Assembly: GCA_003344405.1 (NCBI GenBank)
Contig: NOWV01000048.1
Coordinates: forward strand, 124,001 to 188,000
From: Trichoplax sp. H2
Lineage: Eukaryota > Placozoa > Uniplacotomia > Trichoplacea
Length of the DNA: 64,000 bases
Direction: 5' to 3'
A program made the position numbers and the translations under genes. The notes below the pieces were generated by a model. That model was not told where the DNA came from. It saw only the letters and a list, made by a program, of their open reading frames with translations, and searched no databases. Positions 13,401 through 35,779 of this stretch are shown in pieces (within the stretch, counting starts at the first letter, position 1; each line of letters begins with the position of its first letter).

Positions 13401-16400
13401 TTAGTCCATTCTTGGTGGAGGTTTCGGTGGAAGTCCTCGGAGTGATTTTTTCCTCAAAACTACTGTTTCTTTCCCTTGATCGTCAACATTGGTGGTAATT
13501 AATTTTTGACGATCAATTTGTGGCGGTGGTGCATATAGTTCATCAAGGGTAATCACGGCTGAGGTAGGAGGAGGTGGCAAATCTAAGAGGTCTTCCCCTT
13601 CACCAGCAATATGACTCTCTGCGACGGATGGCTTATCAGTTTGTGAATTATAGCGTTTTACCGGCATTACATATAAATCGTCAAGATCCTGTTGTGTTGC
13701 TTCCGATTCAACCGTGTTCTTTATTGGCATTCCCGATAACTTTAAGATAATTGTAATGTAGATTAAATAGGTTTAATTATACATTATTTTCTACATTAAT
13801 ATTAAAAAATTATAAAGTACCAAAAGCGTATTCTAGATAGATTGTCTTCTACAATTGCTCATGTTATAGTTAAATAAGTCTAAATTTGATTCAAGTAATT
13901 ATCACGAGGGACTAATCGGCTGAAAGAGCTAAAAAAATTGACTGAATATCATAAGCAATTTACCTTTACACTGAGATTTCTATCTAATTTTTTGATGCTC
14001 TTAGTACGAGATTGAGATTTTACCAAGCCTTCAATAGTTTCAGACTTCTCCTTTTTCTCGCTATTTCGTTGCCTTAATTTACTTAACGCATTTTCAAATT
14101 GAAGATCTTGTTTTAATATCGCCAATTTAGAGTTAGTACTGCTCTCTTGTGATTGTTTTGCTGCTTTCTTGATAGAACTTTGCTTTTGCAAATCTGCTGA
14201 CTAATTATAATACGGAAGAAAGATGGTCACTTGAATTTAGAAATATCCGACATGTAAACGCATACATTAATACGAGGTCAACTCATACGGAAGCGAATAT
14301 ATTGTCAATGTTTAGGTATCAAATTTTTAATAATCAAGATGCGTTTAACTTATACATCTTATTATACAGCCGGATTTATTTTTAAAAAATGATTTTATTA
14401 TTGATTATTTATGATACTGATACGTAAGTTTATTTATCCTTTATAGAAATATAACGTTGTATACGGTACTTGTTTAGCCAAAAGATCACTTCCAACGTTC
14501 CATGAATTTAAAAAGAGTTCAATAAAATATTTAGCTTTATCAGCAATTGCTTTTGTTCCTGTATTTTCCGTTCCAGGTTGGCGATTATCAACTTTGGATT
14601 GTACTGTAAATGGTATAAAAAGAAATTTATGTAGGCTTGATCAATGGCACTCACCGTGCATCGAAAGTATATAGCTAGTTAACATTTTCACAATTAAAAT
14701 TTTACTGCAGCAGCAAGCTATCTTTCACACCTTTATTGTTCTGCTGATTTTTCCCCTAAATAAATGCAATTGTCATAAATTGATGTTAAATTTTGCTGCG
14801 GCTGCTGTTCAATTTGTTACGATTATAACTTTAAATGAGAACGAGCAGAAATATCTTAAAATCATCTTTTCATAATAAATGAAGGATTAATGACTAGTTA
14901 ATGGGGTCCATATATCAATTATGCAATGATAGAGTAGAAGGATTAAATGTTATTACTCTCTGCTAAAAGTCTATATAGAATATAATCGCATAAAGAATAT
15001 CAGAATACTTATTACACTTTACTGCATGCTACAGTATGTTACAACTTTTATTTATTTCGGTACGGGGGCAGTATATAGTTGGAATAAAGTCCTTAATACA
15101 TTGTAATATACGCTAACATTATCGATAACGTGTTTATTTTTTTAATAGATGTACATTTTTATCTTATCTGTGAAAAGTTAATTTCAATGCTAGTATGGTA
15201 GTTAGCGACGTTCTACATTGATTACCAATAGACAGTAAATTATTACAAAATATTAAGCTGGAAGTATACCTTAGACATCCCTTTGTGAGCTGCTGACAAG
15301 GTATTAGAATCCCAATTTGAAAGCGATGCAAGCTCTGGAGCTAGTTTTTCTATTTCATTTTTCATATTCTTGTAATTATTATACATCTTATTGCCGTACT
15401 AAGAAAAAATTAGTTGCATTCAGTAAAGAAATTAAAGAGATGAATTAACATTAATAGCAATTATTTATATATCATTTAGTGAAATTTCTTTAACCAAAAA
15501 TCGAACTGCGGTTGAAAATAACTTTGCAAAGGGTAAACTATTATTTTAAATATTATAATTATTAATATTTATCCTTGCATCAAACCTCCCTATAATTATA
15601 TATAATTATGATCATGATACAATTTAAAGAAGGAAATATCGAATAAAATAAATGATCTTTATGAATAAAATATCCATGTAGGCAAAACTGAAAGTAATTA
15701 CAATAACTTACTAAAGCAATTCTAACTCCGGTATACCATAGTTTCATTGATGATAAATCTTCAGTACAGAATCTAATCACCGTTTTCTTTTTCTCATTAG
15801 GCTAAAAACATGATAACGTAAAAAATTGTATGGATATTCTCGACTATTTCTATATATAAAACGGAAATTTTACTAAACAATGAGATCTTTATTGCTTAAA
15901 TAAACTAATATTATCACACAGTTACCCATAAGCAAATGCAAAATTCAGTTGGTGCGTTATAAAGCTCGCGATGTTTTAACCCAATGAAAGGTGTATAGCT
16001 CTCGAATTTTATTAGGCACTGCAAATTCCTAGACGAGCCTAATAAACTCTAGTTATAACGTATTAAATTTCAATAATGAACGGAATGATATTAATATGGG
16101 AATGTAAAAGCAAAACCAATCCTGTATTAACGTTTCTAACTTATTGCTGGAACTCTACTTCTATTTAATAAATAGCAACATTGGATAAAAGATAGCACTT
16201 ACTTTGGATTTAGACTGAGAAACGTACAGCCCTGAAACTCGTAAGACGCAGTGATATTTCTTCCACGACTTTTTACCAGATCGGATATATAAAGGTCCGT
16301 CAACGTCAGGCACGCGTTGATTGTTGCTGAAAAATTCCTGTGAATGAAATCGTAATTGTTGCTTAGATAATACTACCTTTCAATAAAATTCGTTAATTTT

Positions 16401-19400
16401 ACGAGTAAATCTATGCTACGAAATAGCGACTATCCCAAATATCAATTTTAAATATTATACAAATAAGTTCAATTATCTTATTTGAATCTAATACTATTAC
16501 GCTCTTTGCATGTATTAATTCATCTCTTTTTCAGTTATTATGAATCGATCGTTATTTTAAAAAGACAGCATCAATTTTTAATAGGTACGGTATCTATCGA
16601 TCTTATAAATCAGCCTTTCCGTATCTGAAGGAAGCTATAAAAATTTCCGGATATTTTTGAACGACGTATTGATAGTGTCAAGCTACACATATTCAAATTA
16701 AACAATTACTGGATAACTTTGGTTAAATAGCGTTGAGAACTATCGCATAATGACAATATTTAACCTACGTTGAGCAATCTTTCTTTATCTTTTTCAGCAG
16801 ATTTCTCAGCAGCTTTATCGGATCCAGAGGCTAATAAGTAATGCTAGAAAGAGAAACAATACGATTTAAGGTATTTTCATTAAATATTTGTTATAGATCT
16901 ATAGCAAGCCCTCGTCATATATCACACAGATATATATATACCCACGAGTACCGATAATTATAGTAATCTGAATTTTCAAAGTTCTGTGTATTAAATAGCT
17001 TAAGTCTCAAAATATTTCATTACTACTGCAAAGTTAAGCAGAATAGCTATAGCAGATATCATGATATCTGATTACTGAAAAAATCTATAATATAGCAATT
17101 ATTGACAGTTTAGAATTACTATTTTGGTAACTGGCTAGAAATAAAACTTAATAGATATTACTCTAAGCTAAATAATAGAATAAAGTATACGAGATAACAT
17201 ATCTCAAATTCTGGTGCATCTTGCTAATATCTTGGCTATTAGGGTAATTATATGTTTTCATCTACACATTTATGTTGCATAAATATTAAACCTGTGGATT
17301 CTTGAATAATGCATATTTATTGCTCTTTAGCAGAAAGTAAAGCTTGTTGTTAGAATTAACTGGCCATAGGCTAACTATATCAACCACAATCTGATGATCT
17401 TCGATATTCCTCTCTAGTAAAATGTACATGAAATTTATCAGTACCAAGTTTTTACTCCTGATAAGCTCTATTCGAACGCTAATGTTAACGTATTACCGCC
17501 TTTATGAGATTGAGAATAACACTATGTGTTAGCTCAATAGTTAGCAATCAGTAAAGCCTAACTATCTCTTAGATATAATTTCTAAGGTACAAAATGTAAA
17601 ACTTTTAGCAATAAGTTTCACAGAAAAATATCTAGTAGCAGTTGCATGATATAAACTTACCCAAGTTCTGCTCGGTTAAATGCTCGACTAAAACCCAGCT
17701 AGGATCGGGTTTAACGTGACACTTTTCCATCATAATCAAGCAAATTTCGCCCGCTGTCATCTTATCGGAGATTAAAATTGTTTTACTGCTTTCATTAGCG
17801 CTGTAGATCTTGACAATTCGCTACATTACGGAAAATAAATCCATTATTAATATTTATAGATCATAAGGGTCTTTTATAATATCTACTGTAGAGTAATATG
17901 AAATGCCGTAGCTATGCAGCAAAGGGATCAGAAATTGATTAATTATTAGAGTAAGCTAACATGAAATAGCACATAAATCTAATACATTTTTGATATTGGC
18001 TATCTACTATAAAGTAATATCAAATATTGTAGCTATACAGCTAGCTCTAATAATTTATCCCTATTTCTTTGCTGAAAGTTAATATAAAAAAGGGCATAAA
18101 TTCAATACCTTTTTGACGTTGGCTTCTTTAATTTTATCCAGTGCAACACAAATTTTTTCCTCTCGAACTCTCATCTCTTCTTCTGCCTATCGATATCAGT
18201 TGTAAATGAACTGAAATCGACTATATATCATAGCATCAGTATCCTATTTTGTTGGCTAACCTGGGCTAATTCTTTAGCATCTAATTTTGTTTGAAATCCT
18301 TCTAACTGATCTTTAATTAATTGTGTTGTCGTAGCTTGCAATTCTTGTATATCATAATTTAGTGATATTGATGAGTGCCTATTACTTGATATTTGATCTT
18401 GTTTGATATCACTCTGAAGGTTGACGATATCATTCAACATTTGATCCAAATCACTGAGAGCCAGATTAACTGATTATCCGAATGATGAAAGAAATATATT
18501 TAAATCATATTTTAAAAATCGCATTTTATTCCTATAGATAATAGTGCAAATAGTTATGGGTCTTTACGAACAGAAACTGATGTTGATATAGATAGAGTTG
18601 TATCTTACCATCAAATTGTGATTCATTTACATCCAATTCCTCATTTTTTTCGTGGTAATCATTCAGTAGACATAAAAGCGTAGAATTATATCAATTATCA
18701 ACTAATTCAAATACCTGTTTGCAACTATCCAGAATCGATAGTCACAATAATTTTATTGAATGGAAAAACTTCAATTTAATGCAAAAGTATTATAAATTAG
18801 GATTCATTAATGTTATAATTTGTTTGTACTGTAGTTTATAATCTTTCTGAAATTTTGATAGAAAATAAATTTTAAAATCTAGTTCTTGTTAGTTGTGAAA
18901 TTAGAATTACTATATTCGATCTTTCTACATTTTTCAGCCTCTCATGCCTCATCACAGTCAAAGGTTACTATCCCAGATCTGTTTTTAATGGGCAAATGGA
19001 CATTAATCATCATTGCAGACTAACTGCAATAACTTTATCTAACTATAGCATAAGAATAGCAATTTTTCCGGGTTTAAATTAAGGTTGGCAGGGTCTAAAC
19101 TGACGCTGTTGACGAATTCACCGTCTCGATTTTTAGCATATTGTCGTTATGACAGCGTAAAAAATCTACAGCAATTTTATTGGACTGGCCGCCATTTCTG
19201 CTAGATTACGTAGATATGATGCGAATTATAGCAGTTGATGCTCGTAAAAAGATAATTCTTCTATGATATACGGTAACACTAAACGGAGCTTATGCTACAT
19301 ATTAGTTAACCCTCTCGGTCTCGCGATCTTATAGCCATTATTGGGTAAAATCTAATCTAATCCTTATAAAATTTGGATGGCCATCCATTACATTTCCACT

Positions 19401-19797
19401 TTAATTTAATAATTTTTATAGCCGTAAAAGAAAACAATTCTTTCCTATTTTAGCATTAAATAGATTCCAGCCACATATAGGTGAGTTAAGTCTCCCCGTC
19501 TCTTAATATACTATATCATTACCATCAAAGCGTACAGTTCTAGATTTCTCAACTGGTTTTTCTTTAAATAATCTCAATCGCATTCTATATAACTACATTA
19601 ACTTGGTCTAGTCAAATACCTGATCTTGGCGTTTCTCGATATCTGAAAGTGATTTTAAAGCATCATCTTCCGTTTCTTCATCACCATGAATTTCACTCTT
19701 GTGACTTTCTAACTGTGCAACCTCAGTTTCCGCTTGCAACTCTTCTAAGCTTTGCAATAGCGAGTCTAAATCTTGATCGAAGCTTTCTTCTTTTTCC
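13401..19797 (-). CDS. APBB1IP/RAPH1-like: MRL-family adaptor (RIAM / lamellipodin / MIG-10 type), 5' end missing
   Basis: MRL proteins bind Ras/Rap GTPases and phosphoinositides and recruit talin and Ena/VASP at the membrane. Exons on the minus strand, 5' to 3': 19620-19797, 18609-18639, 18261-18469, 18109-18186, 17661-17820, 17292-17413, 16769-16843, 16199-16337, 15926-16038, 15712-15801, 15270-15398, 13964-14200, 13401-13739. All phases join, giving at least 632 residues. Order of domains: two acidic amphipathic helices; coiled coil ending in ICVALDKIKEANVKK, diagnostic for MRL proteins; RA domain (WVLVEHL, EDHQIVV, LFKNP); PH domain (KKSWKKYHCVLRVSGLY, YNAPTEFC, WYTGVRIALYGNKMYNNY); basic linker; proline-rich C-terminus (DLPPPPT, PPKPPPR). 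Grb7/10/14 also has RA-PH but would end in SH2, which is absent. The first exon starts in phase 2 and holds no Met, so the start codon lies in an unseen upstream exon. The 16199 donor (GTAA|gtgcta) was chosen because the stronger GTAAGT four bases upstream breaks the PH frame. Confidence 0.9.
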
Positions 19798-22700
19798 CTA
19801 TTGCATATATCATATATTTCGAAAGGAAACACTTACATATAATATCGAAATAGTAATCTATATCCAAAGCGCAAATATCAGGGAAAAGTTAATAGAACAC
19901 ATTATTAAAGTCTTCGAATAAATATTGCGAAGTAAACTATATACTTAAGACAATCACCAATTATCGAATATGCCAGAGCTTTTATAGTATTATCAATGTC
20001 TTTTATATGTAAAATAGTGACGAATACCAAAATTTTTAGCTAACGTAACGTAAAATTTAGCCTTGTTATGAGTTTACATCATCAAATAGTCTTATAGTCC
20101 ATATTTGAAAATGACAAATAGCTATTCCGATAAATAAGTGAAGTTAAGGCCTTGAAATGGGGATATATTATAGCAAATTGCTTTTTCTTTTATTAAATCT
20201 ACAGTATATAGATTAAGTTTAGTAATCACTGGCTCAATCTTCATAACTATGGGTGTATACTAAATGTTGTCATTAGAACAATAAGATATTTAGCTTCAGC
20301 TATAGCGATATAATGATGTAAATTAATTTTTAATCAATAAACCAGTTGAACATTTCGTTCGTGATACTTTGCGTATTTATAAGAAAATCTCTTTACAAAT
20401 TAATCAAGAGAGATCAAAGATAATCAATAAAAATATCGGCAATGATTGATTATATCAAGCAAGATTTTCGTATTTGCAATTCATCGTCAAGCAAAATAGA
20501 TCGAAACACAACCAGGCTTAATGTGCAGCCTGGTAGTAATCTTAATAGTTTACATTTCTATTTGATTTAAATTAACAAATCTTGCATCATAGTTTAAAAT
20601 TAATCCATTGAAACGAATTAATTTAGATCAGTAAGAATAAAGTTAAAGGAATCCTTAGGATATCAAGATCTACGTATTAGCTTACATCGATAAAACGATA
20701 ATTATAATTGATTTTCGGAGGACGTTCAATAGATGGGCAAATATTCCAGAATAACACGATTGGTCGCTACCGATTCTACGTAACTCTTTTATGAAAAATG
20801 ATTCATTATTTATACTAAGCATGTGCATTAGGCTAGCTAGAAAGCCAATAACAAGGAAGACCTCATGTAGAGATTTGTATATGTTATCACTCCGGTTGGA
20901 TTTTGGTCGCCGTCATTACTAAATGTGAATTTTACTAATAAGGATTATTACTAATTAGTAGTTATTAAGGGCTCCGGATTAATTCATAATAGCATGCATA
21001 ATTATATTGCCATTAATTGCCAAACAAGGAGTATTAATCGAGGAGAACATGAACAGATTGTGTCTAATGACTCTAGATTAATGAATAAAAAGAACATATA
21101 TACTCGTTTACCCTATCAATGTTTTGGCGAGTGAATGTGTCGAAATGAGCTAGTATTAGTTAAAGTTGCGTTGCTTAAGAAAATATCATCTCCAAGTTAA
21201 TTTTACTAATCATCTATAAGATTGATATGCTAAGTGGCGAATAGGAGGTTCTATTATTCTATGACGGCATGAATAGCTTTCGCTACGATTACTTCTCGGA
21301 TTTAGGGCAATGTATTAATAATCGAGAACAATTTAGGATACGGTTTGATGATTTTTAATTAAAAATAAAGTTGTTGCTCTCGGTACTTATATCGGTTTGC
21401 ACATAAATCCTCATCTACAGTATGTTTTTGTTCTGTAAATCTAACAAAGTATTTGTGCATTTTTATACAGTGCAGTATTGCTTAACCCCATACATTTACC
21501 ATGGTATTAGTACGCCAAATATAAAAAATAATTTATCTCCTATAATTAATTGATGGTACATATTCGGGTATGATATGATTATAGTATATAGCTGATTCGG
21601 CTGCTAATGTCGTTGATTTAATACGCTAGGGTTAAGCTATATTATAAGCTACAATTTTTCACATCTTAACTTAATATAGACTTGATATCATCATCAGTCA
21701 GGCTATAATAAACTATAGCACCAAATATGTCGTTAAGTTATTGTGGTAAAGTAACAAATTTGATAACAGTGATATGATAGTATTTAGATATTGTAATAAA
21801 AAGTTATGGCTGTATGAAACTTCATGTTAGCTCATTGCTCTACAATATGCGCTGTTCGATATCAATTTGATAGATTTAATCATAGGGTAAATTTATTCTT
21901 GCGGATTAAGTTTATGACAAAGTCGAAAATGAACTGATTTACCTTATTAGTACATTTGAAATTCAATCTATGTACATGGTCTACTAACTAATTAAAATAG
22001 TAATCGAAAGTACTGCATGCTACATCTTGCAACTATATATTATAAAGTATCGAAGATCATTATTACAATTACGATCAAAGAGGCCCTTGCGTTCAACTAT
22101 GGTATGATACCTAATCATAACGACTAAATGATAAAGGCTATTTATTTGGATTTACGTATCAATCAATGTTCGCATGATGCAATACTTACGTCATTCAGGC
22201 AAATCTAAGGTACCCTGTAATCGACAGTGATATTAAAATATGATAAAGACTGGAAGTACGAGTATGGGAAATATGGATGTGATTATATCAGAAATAATTG
22301 TAGAAATTGTAAAATAACCATTTAAAATCAACATGGAAATTAATCAGCGTATTTTTATTTATATCAATTTGTCTCTACAAAGCCATGCAATCATAATCCT
22401 ATTGCTATTGGCTGTCTAAAGAGAATCACGGGCAGCTTTCTATGGTAACATTAGTAAAGGTACTAGATAATGTTACCATTATTTTCGGCTCATATGGTAA
22501 TAACTTCCGGTTGATATCAGCAACGGAATCATTAACAGTAACAAATTTAATACACCTTATACCAGCGTTTATAATAAAATTGAAGTTTTCTAGGAATTTT
22601 CTAATTACCCAAAATCTGTTCAAACAGTATTAAAATAGGAAAAAAATAGCTCAAGCGAATAAAGAATCTAGTCGTAGATATTTAACCGCGACTTTGTAAG

Positions 22701-23395
22701 TATATATTTAGGTAGCTCTAGCATTGTAATGGTATTTCTTTCAATATTCTTGTATATTAAAATTCTGTACACTAACGTACATTTACATACGTATATATAC
22801 ATATATATATTATATATATAAATACATATATATATATACATACATACATACATATTTAAAACCATAAAGAATTAAGCAGTATTGATTAGTGCTGTCAGAT
22901 TGATAACAACAACCCTAAGATAAAAAAGTTCTTCAAAGAAGTTTTCATTGTGAGCAGCAGCGGATTAAATGCAGCCTCTTATCCCCATTTTCAAAATAAT
23001 ATCTAGTAATTGAGCACTATAAATTAAATCGCTTTGTTAATGAAAGTTTTAGACATATGAATATATGAATCGCAAGTAACAACAGTTCATGAAATTTGCA
23101 AAGAACGCTATTCTAGCATTATTTAAATGAAAAATTTTCCCTACAAGGGTATCAGTAACAATTTTTTGCCTGATATAATTGTCATCATAAAGCAAGAAAG
23201 CAGACCAGATATTTTCTTGGACTAAAAATTATGTTCCTATTTAATAATGGTAATTATATTTCATTGCAAGACACGCCGATTAACTTCACCAACCATCAAG
23301 ATTAGCGGATTTAGTCATTTAAGCATTTAATTCGAATTAGCTTATTTTATCTGAGATTGATTCACATTAGGTACCGACTCGTCGTCTGGATAACG
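19798..23395. other. Spacer between KIF5 3' end and MRL 5' end
   Basis: Both flanking genes are on the minus strand, so this holds the KIF5 3' flank and the MRL promoter and missing first exon(s). I saw no exon I could defend. Overlapping opposite-strand open frames at 22426-22633 are about 65 codons with no family likeness. A microsatellite sits at 22786-22854. Confidence 0.6.
22786..22854. repeat. TA / CATA microsatellite
   Basis: Low-complexity tract of alternating TA dinucleotides grading into CATA tetranucleotides. The open frame running through it on the minus strand is an artefact of the repeat. Confidence 0.95.
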
Positions 23396-33312
<9,917 letters not shown>

Positions 33313-35779
33313 CTTTTTTTTTTGTTGTTATTATACACGTAGTCTTTTGCCTTGTTGAATGATGGAAAGGAAGAGTTTTTCTTTTCTCTGTGTAATAATA
33401 AATTGAATTTAGCAGGGAAGAAAATCCCTGACCAAGAATATAATTTTTGAACAAGATTGGATAGAAATGGACTGCAAATTGAAATCAAGTTGAAGGTTGA
33501 CACGCTGCTTGCTACACTGCTAGCTTGACTGACTGCAAATGGCTTCTGACGAATTTCTCTCTTTAACACTTGGATTCTTTGTGATTTTGTCAGCAGATAG
33601 ACTCTTGACGATGTATATACATCACTTCATCAGTCATAGGATAGTATTAAAGAGAAATATTGAGCATTTTATTCCGACTTGTTGAAGGCGAGCAAGGATA
33701 GAACCTAGTGAAAATACAATACCAATTGCCACTGAAGTTTGACTCTTGTAGTATGAAGTTGAGTAGGATAGGATAGACAAGTTTCAATGATCAATTGAGC
33801 AATGTTGTAATTAGAATTATTCTTGCAGCATCGATTGCAGCACACTCTAGCGCCTCCTCTCGCTACCGACCAATTTTAAAAAGATCGACTGCTAGTCAAT
33901 GTCTACTCGGGTTGATTTTTTTTTTTCCTCCGTCAATTCTCCACAATGATCCTACATTACTGTGAAAATGAATTGAAATTGGGCTATCGAGGATTTGTTC
34001 AAGCCTAGGCTGAAAGCGGACACTGGCAATCCTCCCACACAACGTCAGTACAGTAATTGGTGTCGTCCTCAGGTCCGATCACAATATGGTGCTATGACCG
34101 TGTTACTGGAGGTTGACTCGTCGAGTTGGCAAGGCGATTGTCACACAGTCGCACTAAAAGGAGATTTTGCAGCGTGTGACAGACTGCCAGTAGCGTCATA
34201 CTACGGACGGTGACACTCGACCAATGCAAACGACATTCTACTGTATGCGTGCGTACACTAGGCGAAAGTCAGACTTTCTTGCAGTGAACTGTAGTGTACA
34301 GTACAGTACACTGCACAGCGTACTGTACACTACAGTAGGACGGAGTCATAAACTGTAGCTTGTGGGCTTTTGGTCGTGCGGTCTTTCTTCTGTGGGATTG
34401 TGTTGTAGACGCTTAGTCGGTATTCATTAAACAGCATGCTTGGTGATTGCTTACACGGTAAGTTCCACCTTGACTGCCAGTGTCATGGCTACAGTACTAT
34501 ACTGTACAGTACCGTATTGTACAGCGCTCAATGTACAGTACTGTACACGTGTAAGCTACTGTACTGTACTGTAGACCGTATGAAACTCTACAGTACTGTA
34601 CTGTTCTGGAAATTGAAAATGATTTTTGGTACAGTACAATGTGAACCAGTTCGCATCAGAGTACTTTAAGGTACCCTAAAATCACGAGTGTGAATCCAAA
34701 TGTAATAAGAATTATACGAATATAAAGCTGAATATCTGTATGTATAGAATTTAAGGCAAATTTTGCAACTTTACTACAATTTATTTTGCCTAATAGCACT
34801 CTAAAGAGAACTGGCTCACACCGTACAGTGTACTGTACTGTACACTGTATACTCACTATACTGTACTGTACAGTAGTGTAGAATACTGTACAGTACAATA
34901 TGGTACGGTACAACTCGCAGTTCAGGTACTGTACTGCAGATCACCCTACCCAATCTTTGGGCGTCTGGGCTCACTGTCTCAGTATCACGGTTGACATTGG
35001 CCGACGCTCGTCCTTCGTAAGGGACAAAATCGCGTATGGAAACGCGCTTATATTCCCTCTTACGTTGATTATCAACAATGGATGACCAGAACCAAGTATC
35101 GCAAGGTTTCTTTTCTACTCGTACCTAAAATAGTGGATAGGACAATTTTACAAATTGTAGATGTACTGTATGTATTTTCATTAGTTTCCACTTTTCATCC
35201 ATGAAATAAGCAGTAAGAGTAATCCCTGTCACTGGACAAAAACAAAAACTTGTGTATCATGTGACACGGACTACTTATACTGCACCGCATATGTTATATA
35301 AAGTATAGAAAGCCATCAAGGTCTAAAACAAACAAAACAAGCCTATGGCTGCCGACCTAGCAAGTCAATATTGTACTGTACTGCACGTTTCCCCCCGAAA
35401 TACCCCCTGTGTACTATTAAAGCGTGTCAACGGCATTGCTCCCACTCACTAGTTAGTACTGTAAAGAGTGACACAGAATCAGGGACAGACTGACCATAAA
35501 AAGCACTGTACAGTGTACAGTACTGTACCAGTGGAGCACGGTACTGTGCCGTAGTAAAGCTGTAGTCGTACAGTACTGAGTACTCGTCTAGTCTACGGTA
35601 GTAGTCCTTGATATTGCACTGGACTTGGCCCATCTCAAACATGAACCGAAAACGTCTTGCATGAGTAGGATCCCAATTCTTCAAAATTGCAACCATTATT
35701 GACATTCATACTAAACTCCTATTTAACCCTTGGTTCCAACATTGCTTCATGCCATTGAAGATCATACGTAATTAAAGTC
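33313..35779. promoter_or_regulatory. Divergent promoter region between KIF5 and MMTAG2
   Basis: KIF5 starts leftward at 33312 and MMTAG2 rightward at 35780, so both promoters must lie in or near this 2.47-kb gap. An A-rich stretch immediately precedes the KIF5 ATG. No TATA box or initiator could be singled out. The middle is occupied by GTAC-palindrome DNA (34286-34345, 34491-34915, 35502-35580), which is likely an insertion rather than a promoter part. Confidence 0.5.
34491..34915. mobile_element. Fold-back element with GTAC-palindrome arms
   Basis: The left arm (34491-34665) and right arm (about 34793-34915) are inverted relatives. The left arm reads GTACAGTACAATGTGAACCA and the complement of the right arm reads GTACGGTGTGAGCCAGTTC, each continuing into (C/T)AGAGT(A/G)CT. 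Both arms are packed with TACTGTACAGTAC palindromes. The spacer (about 34670-34790) is ordinary AT-rich DNA. No transposase is encoded, so this is a fold-back or MITE-like non-autonomous element; target-site duplications were not resolved. Confidence 0.55.

Noticed and set aside
14440-14603. Possible extra MRL exon between 15270 and 14200
   Set aside because: It has an acceptor, but every entry frame meets a stop before a usable donor. Joining 15270 directly to the TTAG acceptor at 14200 keeps the phase without it.
22668-22865. 65-codon minus-strand frame rich in Tyr, Ile and Cys
   Set aside because: It runs through the TA/CATA microsatellite and is an artefact of that repeat.
34436-35085. 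Open frames through the GTAC-palindrome DNA (Tyr/Cys/Val/Leu-Tyr repeats)
   Set aside because: TACTGTACAGTAC has no stop codon in most frames on either strand, so long open frames arise automatically.
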